A DNA stretch of 26,532 bases. Origin: an uncultured bacterium (GTDB taxonomy: Bacteria; Actinomycetota; Coriobacteriia; Coriobacteriales; Atopobiaceae). Where the stretch lies: NCBI GenBank assembly GCA_905215465.1, contig CAJMPT010000018.1, forward strand, positions 1 through 26,532, in the 5' to 3' direction. The translations under genes were made by a program, and so were the position numbers. Positions 1 through 7,355 of the stretch are shown piece after piece. Each line of letters opens with the position of its first letter. Position 1 is the first letter of the stretch. A model generated the notes under the pieces. That model was given only the letters and a program-made list of their open reading frames with translations, did no database searches and had not been told where the DNA came from.

Positions 1-66
1 GCACTTGACACGCTGAAATATATCAACGACAAGGTTGCCGAGTTTAAGAAAGAGAGACGCGGATAG
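1..66 (+). CDS. C-terminal end of an unidentified protein (partial)
   Basis: The + strand is open from the window edge to a TAG at 64-66 and encodes a lysine- and glutamate-rich, probably helical tail ending in KVAEFKKERRG. Only 21 residues are visible, so no family can be named. The codons are much less GC-biased than in the genes from 0.8 kb onward. The frame runs opposite to the truncated ATPase remnant on the other strand and overlaps the point where that homology stops. It could be a genuine gene end or a chance open frame. Confidence 0.35.
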   Translation, partial: ALDTLKYINDKVAEFKKERRG

Positions 67-515
67 CCACCCCTGACGAGGTAGTCGTCGGCCTTCGGGG
101 CCTTACCGGCGCAGGCAAGCTCACGGAACGAGAGGGGTGGCAGGGTCAGAATGCCTACGCGACCTGCAAGGGACTGCGTGATCTGCCGTCTGAGGAGATA
201 GTTCTGCGAGCCCGAGAGAATGTATTGCCCCGGCGTGCCGGCGCGATCCGACTCAACCTGGATGACGTTGAACAGCTCGGGTGCCAATTGCGCCTCGTCG
301 ATGATCAGCGGGGCGGGGTGGCTGCGGATGAAACCGAGGGGGTCGGCGTTGGCTGCTTCCAGGTCGCCGGGGAGCTCGAGGTTGACATAGGAGTAATCCG
401 AGAAGACGGATTGCACGAGGGTCGATTTCCCGCTCTGTCGAGGTCCAGTGACGGAGACAACGGGAAACCAGCTGGCGTATTTGCGCAGGATATCCGAAAC
501 GCTTCGCTCAATCAT
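57..515 (-). pseudogene. Truncated AAA_14/DUF4143-type ATPase remnant
   Basis: The minus strand reads from ATG at 515 into a typical P-loop ATPase of the AAA_14/DUF4143 class. It shows a Walker A motif GPRQSGKST near residue 25, a Walker B LIIDEAQ near residue 75, a sensor-like ILSGSQ near residue 105, then a PPLSFREL segment and GGYPRL near residue 150. Full-length members have roughly 400 residues, with a C-terminal DUF4143 domain following the GGYP motif. Here recognisable homology ends at about base 57 and the frame continues into unrelated sequence, so the C-terminal half is missing. These ATPases are common, often mobile accessory genes of uncertain role. The gene has probably been cut by a deletion or rearrangement, although the frame is still open at the window edge. 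Confidence 0.7.
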
Positions 516-614
516 GACTGCTCCTAAGTCTGCAAATTGGGAAGTCAACTAAATGATAATTGGGTAGCGAAATGTATGCAAATCGGGTAGTGAAGACATG
601 CGAACTTGGGCGCC

Positions 615-700
615 TTATCGTACATTATGACAATCCGAGCGCCTTTCTCGCCGCGTTTGCCCAGTTGGCGAGAAGGGCGCATTATCAAAATGTACGCTAA
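615..700. repeat. Palindromic element family II, copy 1 (decayed)
   Basis: An imperfect hairpin of about 86 nt. The left arm (615-652) and right arm (667-700) match with a few mismatches and a small length difference, and both end in TTCTCGCC/GGCGAGAA. The apex at 651-669 reads, on the minus strand, GCCAACTGGGCAAACGCGG. Those same 19 bases form the apex of the element at 13127-13264, whose arms are completely different. The arms here are less perfect than in that copy, which suggests an older insertion. No coding frame is apparent. Confidence 0.6.
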
Positions 701-736
701 TCCCCGCGCGACGCATCCGAGCTGGCCCGTCGCCCC

Positions 737-765
737 TTGCACATAAGTTAGCCATGGTGTACTTT
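737..765 (+). promoter_or_regulatory. Promoter of the DUF3793-flavodoxin operon
   Basis: TTGCAC at 737-742 and TACTTT at 760-765 are separated by 17 bp, a good sigma-70-type promoter. A GTTAGCC half-site (747-753) lies inside the spacer, where a bound repressor would block the polymerase. Confidence 0.55.
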
Positions 766-779
766 AGCAACCGCAAGAA

Positions 780-795
780 GTTAACCAAGGCTAAC
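780..795. promoter_or_regulatory. DtxR/IdeR-like operator dyad
   Basis: GTTAACC (780-786) faces GGCTAAC (789-795), a near-perfect dyad just downstream of the predicted start of transcription; a third half-site GTTAGCC lies in the promoter spacer. The half-sites resemble those of the actinobacterial DtxR/IdeR iron box (GGTTAG and CTAACC around a centre). Iron control would fit a flavodoxin operon, since flavodoxin replaces ferredoxin when iron is scarce. The regulator assignment is an inference. Confidence 0.4.
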
Positions 796-813
796 AGGAG
801 GAGGCCGCAGGGC

Positions 814-1482
814 ATGGGACACGGGCTTGACGTCTGCATGGGAGACCCGCGCGAGGCGCGGACCATCGAGGAGTGCCTGGAGTCCGAGTTCGTGCGGACG
901 CTCGTCTGCCAGGCCGGGCTGGTCATCTCGGGCCACAAGCCCGCGGCCGTCTTTGGCTTCACGCCGCGCGCGTGGAGGGGCGGGGACCATCGGCAGAAGC
1001 GTGCCCTCTCCGCCCGGTTGCTTGCCACCTACGCCGCCTCCACGCGCCGCTACGGCCTCTGCCTGGCGGGCCTTTCTCGCCATGCCGACGGGCTCATGCT
1101 GCTTGCCTGGCGCCCCTCGCAGGTGGAGAAGATCGTGGCCGACGTGCAGAGCCGTGCGTTTCTGGACTCCGTCGGGCTGCCCTCCGGGGACGCCTCTGCG
1201 CTCATGGCCGAGCTCGTCGGCCGCCTGTGCGCCTACTACGCCGGGCGGGCCAGCTTTCCCCACGAGCTGGGCCTGGTGCTGGGCTACCCCGTCGATGACG
1301 TGCGCGGATTCATGGCAGACGGCGGGCGCGGGGCCAAGGTCGTCGGCCGCTGGCGCTGCTACGGCAACGTGGAGAACGCCCGCCGCCGCTTTGACGAGCT
1401 CGCCCGACGCGAGCGCGAGTGCCGCCTGAGCTATGCCCAGGGCACGAGCGTGAGGGAGCTGCTTGAGATGGGCGCGGCCTAG
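814..1482 (+). CDS. DUF3793 family protein
   Basis: A protein of 222 residues that matches the DUF3793 family from memory. The family's hallmark C-terminal half is visible: a FPHELGLVLGYPVDDVRGFM segment, then a GRWRCYGNVENARRRFDEL segment and a Cys-containing ERECRLSY stretch. The function of the family is unknown. The start is placed at ATG 814 because an AGGAGGAGG ribosome site lies 9 bases upstream at 796-804; the longer reading from 754 would begin inside the promoter and has no ribosome site. The gene is followed 44 bases later by flavodoxin, a pairing I recall from clostridia and coriobacteria. This suggests a shared role in redox or iron physiology, and both genes probably come from the promoter at 737-765. 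Confidence 0.8.
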   Translation: MGHGLDVCMGDPREARTIEECLESEFVRTLVCQAGLVISGHKPAAVFGFTPRAWRGGDHRQKRALSARLLATYAASTRRYGLCLAGLSRHADGLMLLAWRPSQVEKIVADVQSRAFLDSVGLPSGDASALMAELVGRLCAYYAGRASFPHELGLVLGYPVDDVRGFMADGGRGAKVVGRWRCYGNVENARRRFDELARRERECRLSYAQGTSVRELLEMGAA

Positions 1483-1526
1483 CCTCGCCTCCCAAGGATA
1501 GAAAACATCAAACTAGGAGGGATCAA

Positions 1527-1955
1527 ATGAGCAAGAACGTCGCAGTGGTCTTCTGGACCGGCACCGGCAACACCGAGGCCATGGCAAACGCCGTCGCGGA
1601 GGGCGCGGCCGCGGCCGGCGCCGAAGCACGCGCCGTTTCCGTCGCGGACTTCTCGGCCGACGACGTGGCCGGCTTTGACGCGCTGGCCTTTGGCTGCCCG
1701 GCCATGGGCGCCGAGGAGCTGGAGTCCGACGAGTTCGAGCCGGTCTGGGAGGCCTGCAAGCCCGTCCTGGCCGGAAGGCCCGTCGCACTCTTTGGCAGCT
1801 ACGGCTGGGGCGGCGGCGAGTGGATGGACGCCTGGAAGGAGGACGCCGAGGCGGCCGGCCTCACCGTGGTGGACGTGCTCATCGCCAACGAGGCGCCCGA
1901 CGACGAGGCCGTCGAGGCCTGCCAGGCGCTCGGCCGCGCCCTGGCGGAGGCGTAG
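1527..1955 (+). CDS. Flavodoxin
   Basis: A short-chain flavodoxin of 142 residues, a soluble FMN protein that carries single electrons in place of ferredoxin. The phosphate-binding loop TGTGNTEAMA is at residues 11-20, the FMN-contacting FGCPAMGAEELE near residue 55, and FGSYGWGGGEWM near residue 91, where an aromatic residue stacks on the flavin. The length is normal for the family. The start at 1527 has an AGGAGGG ribosome site at 1516-1522. The gene lies 44 bases behind the DUF3793 gene and is probably cotranscribed with it. The partner enzymes cannot be told from this window. Confidence 0.92.
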   Translation: MSKNVAVVFWTGTGNTEAMANAVAEGAAAAGAEARAVSVADFSADDVAGFDALAFGCPAMGAEELESDEFEPVWEACKPVLAGRPVALFGSYGWGGGEWMDAWKEDAEAAGLTVVDVLIANEAPDDEAVEACQALGRALAEA

Positions 1956-2004
1956 GGGAGAGGTCTCTTCTCGCTAGGCAACGGGCGTCGGTGTAGTGCG
2001 CTGC

Positions 2005-2037
2005 CGCGCTGGGTAGGCTCCCAACAACGTCAGCGCG
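2005..2037 (+). other. Hairpin after flavodoxin (possible attenuator)
   Basis: CGCGCTG (2005-2011) pairs with CAGCGCG (2031-2037) around a 19-nt loop between the flavodoxin gene and the next small gene. There is no T-run, so it is at best a weak terminator or a processing signal. Confidence 0.25.
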
Positions 2038-2052
2038 TCAGAGGGAGGCACC

Positions 2053-2328
2053 ATGAGCACGGTCAGCACCATGTCCAGCACGAGCATCCTCGACCTTCTG
2101 GGCTCGCTCGGGTCCGCCGTGGGCGGCGGCATCGCGGGGCTTCTCGTCGCGGCCTTTGCCGTCGCGGGAATCCTGGCCTACGTGCTGGCCATCCGCTACC
2201 TGGTGGACATCATGGAGATGAAGGGCTACGCCATGGAAAAGCGCTGGGTCTTCTACCTCATCGGCTTCTTCGCGTCTCCCGTGGTGCTAGGCCTTATCGC
2301 CTGCGCCATCCCCGACAACTCAAAGTAG
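2053..2328 (+). CDS. Small membrane protein of unknown function
   Basis: A 91-residue protein with two strongly hydrophobic segments, about residues 20-45 (glycine- and alanine-rich, then VAGILAYVLAIRYLV) and 62-85 (VFYLIGFFASPVVLGLIACA). They are linked by a short charged stretch MEMKGYAMEKR. The ribosome site GAGGGAGG at 2041-2048 supports the ATG at 2053; an internal ATG at 2071 has no such site. I do not recognise a family. The topology is like that of a superinfection-immunity or small integral membrane protein, but no function is claimed. It follows flavodoxin by 97 bases on the same strand and could be a distal operon member. Confidence 0.6.
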   Translation: MSTVSTMSSTSILDLLGSLGSAVGGGIAGLLVAAFAVAGILAYVLAIRYLVDIMEMKGYAMEKRWVFYLIGFFASPVVLGLIACAIPDNSK

Positions 2329-2339
2329 GCGCGGCAGGG

Positions 2340-2915
2340 CTAACCTCGCGCCGAGAAGAGCCTGGCCAGCAGCGCGCACCATGCGCGCCTGGCCGGGCTC
2401 TGCCGCACGCGGATGACGCCGGCGTCGCTGCCGGTACGCAGCGCCAGCACGAGGGCGTCGACGCCCTCGGAGACCGGTCGCCGTAGCCAGCCCAGGCGCG
2501 GAGATGCCCACGTTGCCGGAAGCGCCCGGGCGCCCTCGGCCACCAGGGCGCCCGACCAGGCAAGGCCGTTCTCGCGGCACCAGGCCTCAAGACCGGCGGC
2601 GTCCGAGACGCAGGTCAGGAGGGCGTAGACCGACGTCCCCGGCCGGGCGTCCCGCGGCAGGTCGCAAAGCGGGACCCCGCGGCCGAGCGCCACCACCAGC
2701 GCGTCGACGCCCGCGGCGCTGCCGCCTGCCAGCTCGAGGAGCTCAATCGCGTCGTCGCCCATGCCGGCGCGGCGCTCGTAGGCATCCGTGGCAGCGGCGA
2801 GGTCGTCCAGCAGCAGGCGCGCCGCGCCCTTCTCGCCGGCGTCCAGGCAGACGAGCCCCACGCGGTGCGGCCGCCGGCCTCCCGTGCCTCTGGCGATGCC
2901 TTCTCTCGCGCTCAT
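2340..2915 (-). CDS. Hypothetical protein, possibly flavodoxin-like fold
   Basis: A 191-residue minus-strand protein that I do not recognise firmly. The start is set at ATG 2915 because GGGGAGG lies four bases upstream on that strand; a longer frame to 2972 has no ribosome site. The pattern of hydrophobic strands separated by alanine-rich helices (VGLVCLDAGEKGAARLLLDD, VDALVVALGRGVPL, SVYALLTCVSDAAGLEAWC, LAWSGALVAEGARALPATW) resembles the NADPH-FMN reductase/flavodoxin-like fold. In such proteins a middle strand is followed by a 'gl-W-G' segment. No clear FMN phosphate loop is seen, so it may be a divergent or non-binding member. It is convergent with the small membrane protein gene, with an 11-base gap. 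Confidence 0.55.
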   Translation of the reverse strand: MSAREGIARGTGGRRPHRVGLVCLDAGEKGAARLLLDDLAAATDAYERRAGMGDDAIELLELAGGSAAGVDALVVALGRGVPLCDLPRDARPGTSVYALLTCVSDAAGLEAWCRENGLAWSGALVAEGARALPATWASPRLGWLRRPVSEGVDALVLALRTGSDAGVIRVRQSPARRAWCALLARLFSARG

Positions 2916-2999
2916 CGAACCTCCCCTGGCACGGCGCTTGGCGAGCCCCCTCGTGGGGTACGCTCTTGCCAAGTATGACGCGGAAGGACGGGAGGCATC

Positions 3000-3509
3000 A
3001 TGGCCGCGGACAAGAAGTGCGTTTCTCGACGGGATTTTTTGGCGGGGGCGGCCATGGCGGCGGCCGCTCTTGCAGGCTGCTCTGCCGGGAGTGGTGCCAA
3101 GGCGGAGCCGGCAGCCAAGTGGGGTTTTGAGCGGGACGACGACCTACCCCTTCTGTGCATGGAGGTCTCCGGCGGCTCCGTGGTGGCCGCGACGGGGGAC
3201 GGCTGGGCGCCCAACGGCGACTTCGTCCAGCTGCACCTGGGCGGCGGCTCCATTCCCGGGACGCAGGTCAAGAGCGTGACGAGCGAGACGGACGGCACGC
3301 GCCTGACGGTGGTGCTGGAGTCCGTCGGCGTCACCACCCTGGACCTGACGTGGACCGAGTGGCGCCTCACGCCTCCCGCGGGCGTCGACGTGGCCTCCGT
3401 GGGCTCGCTCTCTCTGGACTACGGCGACGGCAACGCCATCGAGCTGGACCGGCTCTTGGTGCCGGATGGTGACGATGCCTCGGACCCAAACGGCCGTCCG
3501 GTGGCGTAG
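3000..3509 (+). CDS. Small Tat-exported lipoprotein, unknown function
   Basis: A 169-residue exported protein. The N-terminus has a twin-arginine motif SRRDFLAG at residues 9-16, an alanine-rich hydrophobic stretch, and a lipobox LAGC with Cys27 as the likely lipidated residue. This implies export in folded form and anchoring to the outer face of the membrane. The mature part (about 140 residues) is acidic and beta-strand-like, with alternating hydrophobic residues and an SLDYGDGNAIELDRL segment near the end. I recognise no family. The mature region resembles a small all-beta domain, which is an inference from residue pattern only. It is convergent with yqeC, 38 bases away. Confidence 0.7.
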   Translation: MAADKKCVSRRDFLAGAAMAAAALAGCSAGSGAKAEPAAKWGFERDDDLPLLCMEVSGGSVVAATGDGWAPNGDFVQLHLGGGSIPGTQVKSVTSETDGTRLTVVLESVGVTTLDLTWTEWRLTPPAGVDVASVGSLSLDYGDGNAIELDRLLVPDGDDASDPNGRPVA

Positions 3510-3547
3510 ACGGCGCTCGCACCTGGCGGCAAAGGCGGGTCCTGCCC

Positions 3548-4237
3548 CTAGCCCAGCCGCTCCAGGCGTCCCTCGCGCAGGCTCCCGGCGGCCACGGGCA
3601 CGTCGAGAAGGGCCTCCAGCCGCTGCGCGCACGCCAGGGCGCCTTCCCCCTCGCACTGGTTGACCACCACGCGGCTGGCCAGGCCCTCCGCGCGGATGAC
3701 GGCCGCCACGGCCTCGGGCGTGGCGTCGTCTTCCTGTGAGCAGCCCGCGAGCTCGCAGAACCGCTCCGGCCGGTGGACGGCCTCGCGCACCGGCCGGCCA
3801 AAGCCGCTTGCGCCCACCACCAGCACCGACTGCGTGGACCCCTCGGGCACCACGGGCTCCCAGGCGGCGTGCGCCTTGAGGGGCAGCCGCTTGCTGCCGT
3901 CGGCCTCCACCAGCACGTAGTCCGCAAGGCGCGCCAGCTCGGCGGGGGCAAGTGCCGCCGGTCCGAGCTTGCCGGCCGCCCCGGCGGCCCCGCCTGCCGG
4001 GGCGGCCACGCAGGTCACGCCATACGCCGCCAGCGCCAGGCGGACCTCCTCCGCGGAGCCGCCCGCCACGCAGGCCACTCCCGGGAAGTGCATGAAGTGC
4101 GTCGTGGTGGCCAGTGCCACGGTGGCCCCGCCCTCGGCAAGCTCCGCCGCAAGTCTCGCGAGCAGCGTGGACTTGCCCCCGCTGCCGATGACCGACGTTA
4201 CGCCGGGTCGAATCTCCAGTGCCTCATGCATATTCAT
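3548..4237 (-). CDS. yqeC: Selenium-dependent molybdenum hydroxylase accessory protein YqeC
   Basis: A P-loop protein of 229 residues. It has GSGGKSTLLARLA near residue 17 (phosphate-binding loop), ATTTHF near residue 45, a VEADGSKRLPLKAH segment in the middle, and a C-terminal nucleotide-fold region with VVVNQCEGEGA. YqeC occurs with YqeB in genomes that carry selenium-dependent molybdenum hydroxylases. It is thought to help make or insert the labile selenium cofactor, though its reaction is not established. Two possible starts lie six bases apart (4237 and 4231), and neither has a strong ribosome site. The gene diverges from yqeB, with 177 bases between them, so a shared control region is likely. 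Confidence 0.85.
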   Translation of the reverse strand: MNMHEALEIRPGVTSVIGSGGKSTLLARLAAELAEGGATVALATTTHFMHFPGVACVAGGSAEEVRLALAAYGVTCVAAPAGGAAGAAGKLGPAALAPAELARLADYVLVEADGSKRLPLKAHAAWEPVVPEGSTQSVLVVGASGFGRPVREAVHRPERFCELAGCSQEDDATPEAVAAVIRAEGLASRVVVNQCEGEGALACAQRLEALLDVPVAAGSLREGRLERLG

Positions 4238-4414
4238 TCGCAAACCTAACAAAAAGTAAGAAACGGTACGCGTTTTTGGCTTAAAACACCGTAAAATAGC
4301 AGGTAACCGTTGCTGTGATATAGGAATAACGCAGCTATGGGCATATGCTATCGTAGTTACAGAAACATGATACGCCCGCGCGACGGAGGATCCTGCGGGC
4401 GAGGGGAGGACCAA
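4238..4414. promoter_or_regulatory. Divergent yqeC/yqeB control region
   Basis: This AT-richer 177-bp gap must hold promoters for both directions. Several small dyads are visible: GCTGTG and CGCAGC around an AT-rich 12-bp centre (about 4312-4335), and the palindrome GCATATGC. ACCGT motifs occur at 4288 and 4306 on + and as TACCGTTT on - near 4268. The half-site AACCTAAC lies at the yqeC end. A ModE- or LytTR-type operator is conceivable, but the spacing does not match either consensus well. No clear -35/-10 pair was settled on. Confidence 0.35.
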
Positions 4415-5284
4415 ATGCTCGTCGTCATCAGGGGCGCCGGAGACATCGCCACCGGCATTGCACTCAGGCTCTACCGCGCCGGCATGCAGATCGTGATGTG
4501 CGACCTGACGCAGCCCACGTCCATCAGGCGCACCGTCTGCTTCTCGGAGGCCATCCGCCTGGGCGAGACCACCATCGAGGGCATTCGCGGCGTCCTGTGC
4601 AAGGACGCCGAGGTCGCGCGCCTGGCCGCCCAGTCCGCGTGTGTGGCCGTCATGGCGGACCCGGAGGCCTCCTGCGTCTCCGACCTGCACCCTGACGTTG
4701 TCGTCGACGCCATCCTGGCCAAGCGCAACCTCGGCACCACGCGCGGCATGGCCCCCGTGGTCATCGGCGTGGGCCCGGGCTTCACCGCCCAGGTGGACGT
4801 GGACGCCGCGGTGGAGACCATGCGCGGCCACTACCTGGGCCGCGTCTACTACACCGGCTCGCCCCTGCCCAACACGGCCATCCCCGGCCTCATCGGTGGC
4901 TACGCCGGCGAGCGCGTCCTGCGCGCCCCGGCAGACGGCACCTTCACTCCGTGCGTGGAGATCGGCGACGAGGTCAAGGCCGGCACCGTCTGCGGAACCG
5001 TGGCAGGCGAGCCCATGGTGGCCACCATCGACGGCGTGGTCCGCGGCCTTCTGCAGGAGGGCGTGGCCGTCACGCGCGGCATGAAGTCCGGCGACGTGGA
5101 CCCGCGCTGCCACCCGGAGTACATCACCATGGCGTCCGACAAGGCCCTGGCCGTGGGCGGAGGCGTCCTTGAGGCCATCCTCAACCTCACGGGCTTCCTC
5201 GGCACGCACGAGGTGCCCGCCACCGCTTCTACCGCCGGCGCCATCGCGGCGGACGACGTCGCAATCGTGGGAGGCTACGCATGA
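4415..5284 (+). CDS. yqeB: Selenium-dependent molybdenum hydroxylase maturation protein YqeB
   Basis: A 289-residue YqeB-family (EF2563-type) protein. It opens with a Rossmann-like nucleotide loop IRGAGDIATGIALRLYRAG at residues 4-22. It continues with ILAKRNLGT and VVIGVGPGF, characteristic of the family, then a biotinyl/lipoyl-like beta stretch (GDEVKAGTVCGTV) near residue 190. The start is ATG 4415 with GGGGAGGA at 4403-4410; the frame is open further upstream to 4337 but without a ribosome site. Family knowledge links YqeB to selenium-dependent molybdenum hydroxylases such as xanthine dehydrogenase. It overlaps xdhC by four bases (ATGA), so the two are translationally coupled. Confidence 0.88.
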   Translation: MLVVIRGAGDIATGIALRLYRAGMQIVMCDLTQPTSIRRTVCFSEAIRLGETTIEGIRGVLCKDAEVARLAAQSACVAVMADPEASCVSDLHPDVVVDAILAKRNLGTTRGMAPVVIGVGPGFTAQVDVDAAVETMRGHYLGRVYYTGSPLPNTAIPGLIGGYAGERVLRAPADGTFTPCVEIGDEVKAGTVCGTVAGEPMVATIDGVVRGLLQEGVAVTRGMKSGDVDPRCHPEYITMASDKALAVGGGVLEAILNLTGFLGTHEVPATASTAGAIAADDVAIVGGYA

Positions 5285-6303
5285 GCGACGTTGCCGGAAC
5301 AATCAGCGACCAGCGGCTCCTCCAGGCGTTGACGGCTGAGCTTGAGGCCGGTCGCCCCGCCGCGCTGGCGAGCCTGCTCGCCACCAGGGGCTCCATGCCA
5401 CGCCACGAGGGCGCCCGCATGCTCGGCCTGGCCGACGGTACCTGGGTGGGCACCGTGGGCGGCGGCAACATCGAGCTCATCGCCCAGCGCCGCAGCACGG
5501 AGCTTCTTGCCGCGGCGTCCTCCGCAGGCGAGAAGCCCGCGTCCGCCGTGGCCCCCGCGGCCTCGCTGGAGTGGATGACTCACAAGAAGAACGCCATGGC
5601 CTGCGGCGGGGACGCCCTCCTGGCCGTGCGCCTGGTCATGCCCTCCGAGCTGCCGCTCGTTTGCAAGCTGGCGGAGCTTCTGGCCTCCGGCGGCGTGGGC
5701 TGGCTGGAGGAGGACTGGAGCGACTCCCGGTCTCCCTCCGTCTGTCTCCGTGCCGAGTCTGACGCGCCGAGCCGCGCCTGCGACGTCCCCACCTGGGACG
5801 AGATCGCCCGCCGCTACGTCGAGCCCGTGGGCCCCGAGCCCGTCTGCCACGTCTTCGGCGGCGGCCACGTGGGCCAGGCCCTGGTGCCCGTCCTTGCATC
5901 CGTGGGCTTCCACGTGGACGTCATGGACGACCGCCCGGGCATCTGCGACCCGGCGCTCTTCCCCCAGGCGGGGGCCGTGACCTGCGGCGCGTTTGAGGAC
6001 CTCGACTCCCTGGTGCGCGTCACGAGCCGCGACTACGTGGTCGTGCTCACCCACGGCCACCTGGGCGACGCCGCCGTCCTGGAGCGCGTCCTGCCGCACC
6101 GCCCGGCCTACGTGGGCTGCATCGGCAGCCGCCGCAAGGCGGGCTTCGTCCGCGAGGCCCTTGAGGCCGCGGGCATCCCGGCGGACCTCGCCGCCAGCGT
6201 GCACCTCCCCATCGGCGAGGACATCCTTGCCGTCACCCCGGCCGAGATTGCCGTGAGCATCGCCGCGCAGCTCATCCGCTGCCGCGCGGAGCTGCGACGC
6301 TAG
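5281..6303 (+). CDS. xdhC: XdhC/CoxI-family molybdenum hydroxylase maturation factor
   Basis: A 340-residue XdhC/CoxI protein. It binds molybdenum cofactor, promotes its sulfuration and delivers it to xanthine dehydrogenase-type enzymes. The N-terminal XdhC/CoxI domain shows ATRGSMPRHEGARML (about residues 34-48), VGGGNIE and ACGGDA. The C-terminal Rossmann domain shows HVFGGGHVGQALVPVL near residue 190, GCIGSRRK near residue 280, and the family-typical PIGEDILAVTPAEIAVSI near the end. It starts inside the stop of yqeB. In this setting it probably serves a selenium-containing hydroxylase encoded elsewhere, because no hydroxylase subunits are present in the window. Confidence 0.92.
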   Translation: MSDVAGTISDQRLLQALTAELEAGRPAALASLLATRGSMPRHEGARMLGLADGTWVGTVGGGNIELIAQRRSTELLAAASSAGEKPASAVAPAASLEWMTHKKNAMACGGDALLAVRLVMPSELPLVCKLAELLASGGVGWLEEDWSDSRSPSVCLRAESDAPSRACDVPTWDEIARRYVEPVGPEPVCHVFGGGHVGQALVPVLASVGFHVDVMDDRPGICDPALFPQAGAVTCGAFEDLDSLVRVTSRDYVVVLTHGHLGDAAVLERVLPHRPAYVGCIGSRRKAGFVREALEAAGIPADLAASVHLPIGEDILAVTPAEIAVSIAAQLIRCRAELRR

Positions 6304-6384
6304 GCACTTCTCGCCGGGCAGACGCCCACAAGCGCCAACGATCCAGGTTGTAGGCCGAGACAGGGCGGAGAGAAAGGAACCACT

Positions 6385-7239
6385 ATGACCTATCTGAGCA
6401 GAAGGCAGTTCATGGGCGGTACCGCCGCTGCCGCGGCTGCCCTGGGCCTTGCGGCCTGCGACGGCAACGGCTCCGCCGGCAAGGCCAGCGCCGAGAAGAG
6501 CACCATCGTCGTCTTTGCGGCAGCGTCCATGACCGAGAGCCTGACCCGCGCTGGCGACCAGTTCACTGCCGCCAACGACCAGTACGAACTCTCCTTCAAC
6601 TACGACTCCTCCGGCACCCTCAAGACCCAGATCCAAGAGGGCGCGGACTGCGACGTCTTCATCTCCGCCGGCCAGAAGCAGATGAACCAGATGGACATCA
6701 CGGCCGCCTCCGACGTCAACACCGAGGGCCTGGACCTCATCGACCACGACACCCGCTTTGACATTCTTGAGAACAAGGTCACGCTCGTGGTTCCCGAGGG
6801 CAACCCCAAGAGCATCCAGAGCTTCGGCGACCTGGCCAGCCACCTGCAGGCCGGCGACATCCTGATGGTCATGGGCAACTCCGACGTGCCCGTGGGCCAG
6901 TACACCCAGAAGATCCTGGCCTACTACAACCTCGACGAGGAGGCCCTGGCCTCCGCCGGCACCATCACCTACGCCACCAACGTCAAGGAGGTCACCTCCC
7001 AGGTGTCCGCGGGCTCTGCCGACTGCGGCGTCATCTACCAGACCGACGCCTACTCCGCCGGCCTGGCCGTCGTCGACTCCGCCACAAAGGACATGTGCGG
7101 CCGCGTGGTCTACCCGGCCGCCGCCACCAAGGCCGCTCCCAACCCCGAGGGTGCCCGCGCCTTCCTGGACTTCCTCAAGGGCGACGAGGCCTCCGCGGAC
7201 TTCTCCGAGGTCGGCTTCACCCCGCTGGCCAACAGCTAG
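6385..7239 (+). CDS. modA: Molybdate ABC transporter substrate-binding lipoprotein
   Basis: A 284-residue periplasmic-type binding protein that captures molybdate (or tungstate) outside the cell. The N-terminus carries a Tat motif SRRQFMGG (residues 5-12) and a lipobox ending at Cys25, so it is a Tat-exported lipoprotein rather than a Sec substrate. The mature protein begins with VVFAAASMTESL, the ModA segment that supplies oxyanion-binding serines. Further ModA segments are SFNYDSSGTLKTQIQEGA, DVFISA near the first third, and GNSDVPVGQY in the middle. The length is normal. It lies 81 bases behind xdhC with an AGAAAGGA ribosome site, and modB and modC follow. Confidence 0.93.
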   Translation: MTYLSRRQFMGGTAAAAAALGLAACDGNGSAGKASAEKSTIVVFAAASMTESLTRAGDQFTAANDQYELSFNYDSSGTLKTQIQEGADCDVFISAGQKQMNQMDITAASDVNTEGLDLIDHDTRFDILENKVTLVVPEGNPKSIQSFGDLASHLQAGDILMVMGNSDVPVGQYTQKILAYYNLDEEALASAGTITYATNVKEVTSQVSAGSADCGVIYQTDAYSAGLAVVDSATKDMCGRVVYPAAATKAAPNPEGARAFLDFLKGDEASADFSEVGFTPLANS

Positions 7240-7300
7240 CGGCAGGACTCGGGCGGGGAGGGACCCGGCGCCCCTCCTTGCCTCGTATCAAAACTGGAAC

Positions 7301-7327
7301 GAGAAATAGGGACTGTCCCTTTTTCTC
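7301..7327. other. GGGACTGTCCC hairpin between modA and modB
   Basis: The arms at 7301-7312 and 7316-7327 pair over 12 bp with one mismatch around a 3-nt loop, and the right arm is T-rich (TCCCTTTTTCTC). It could act as a partial terminator that lets modA be expressed above modB-modC, as is usual for binding-protein operons. The same core seems, from memory, to be a recurrent intergenic palindrome in gut bacteria. Confidence 0.5.
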
Positions 7328-7355
7328 ATTTGTCGATTGATGGCGAGAAGAACGC

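Noticed and set aside
3548..5302. 584-codon minus-strand frame covering yqeC and yqeB
   Set aside because: Only the last 229 codons (yqeC) are real; the upstream part is antisense to yqeB and lacks motifs.
5275..6843. 522-codon minus-strand frame over xdhC and modA
   Set aside because: Antisense shadow. The plus-strand genes have full family motifs and ribosome sites.
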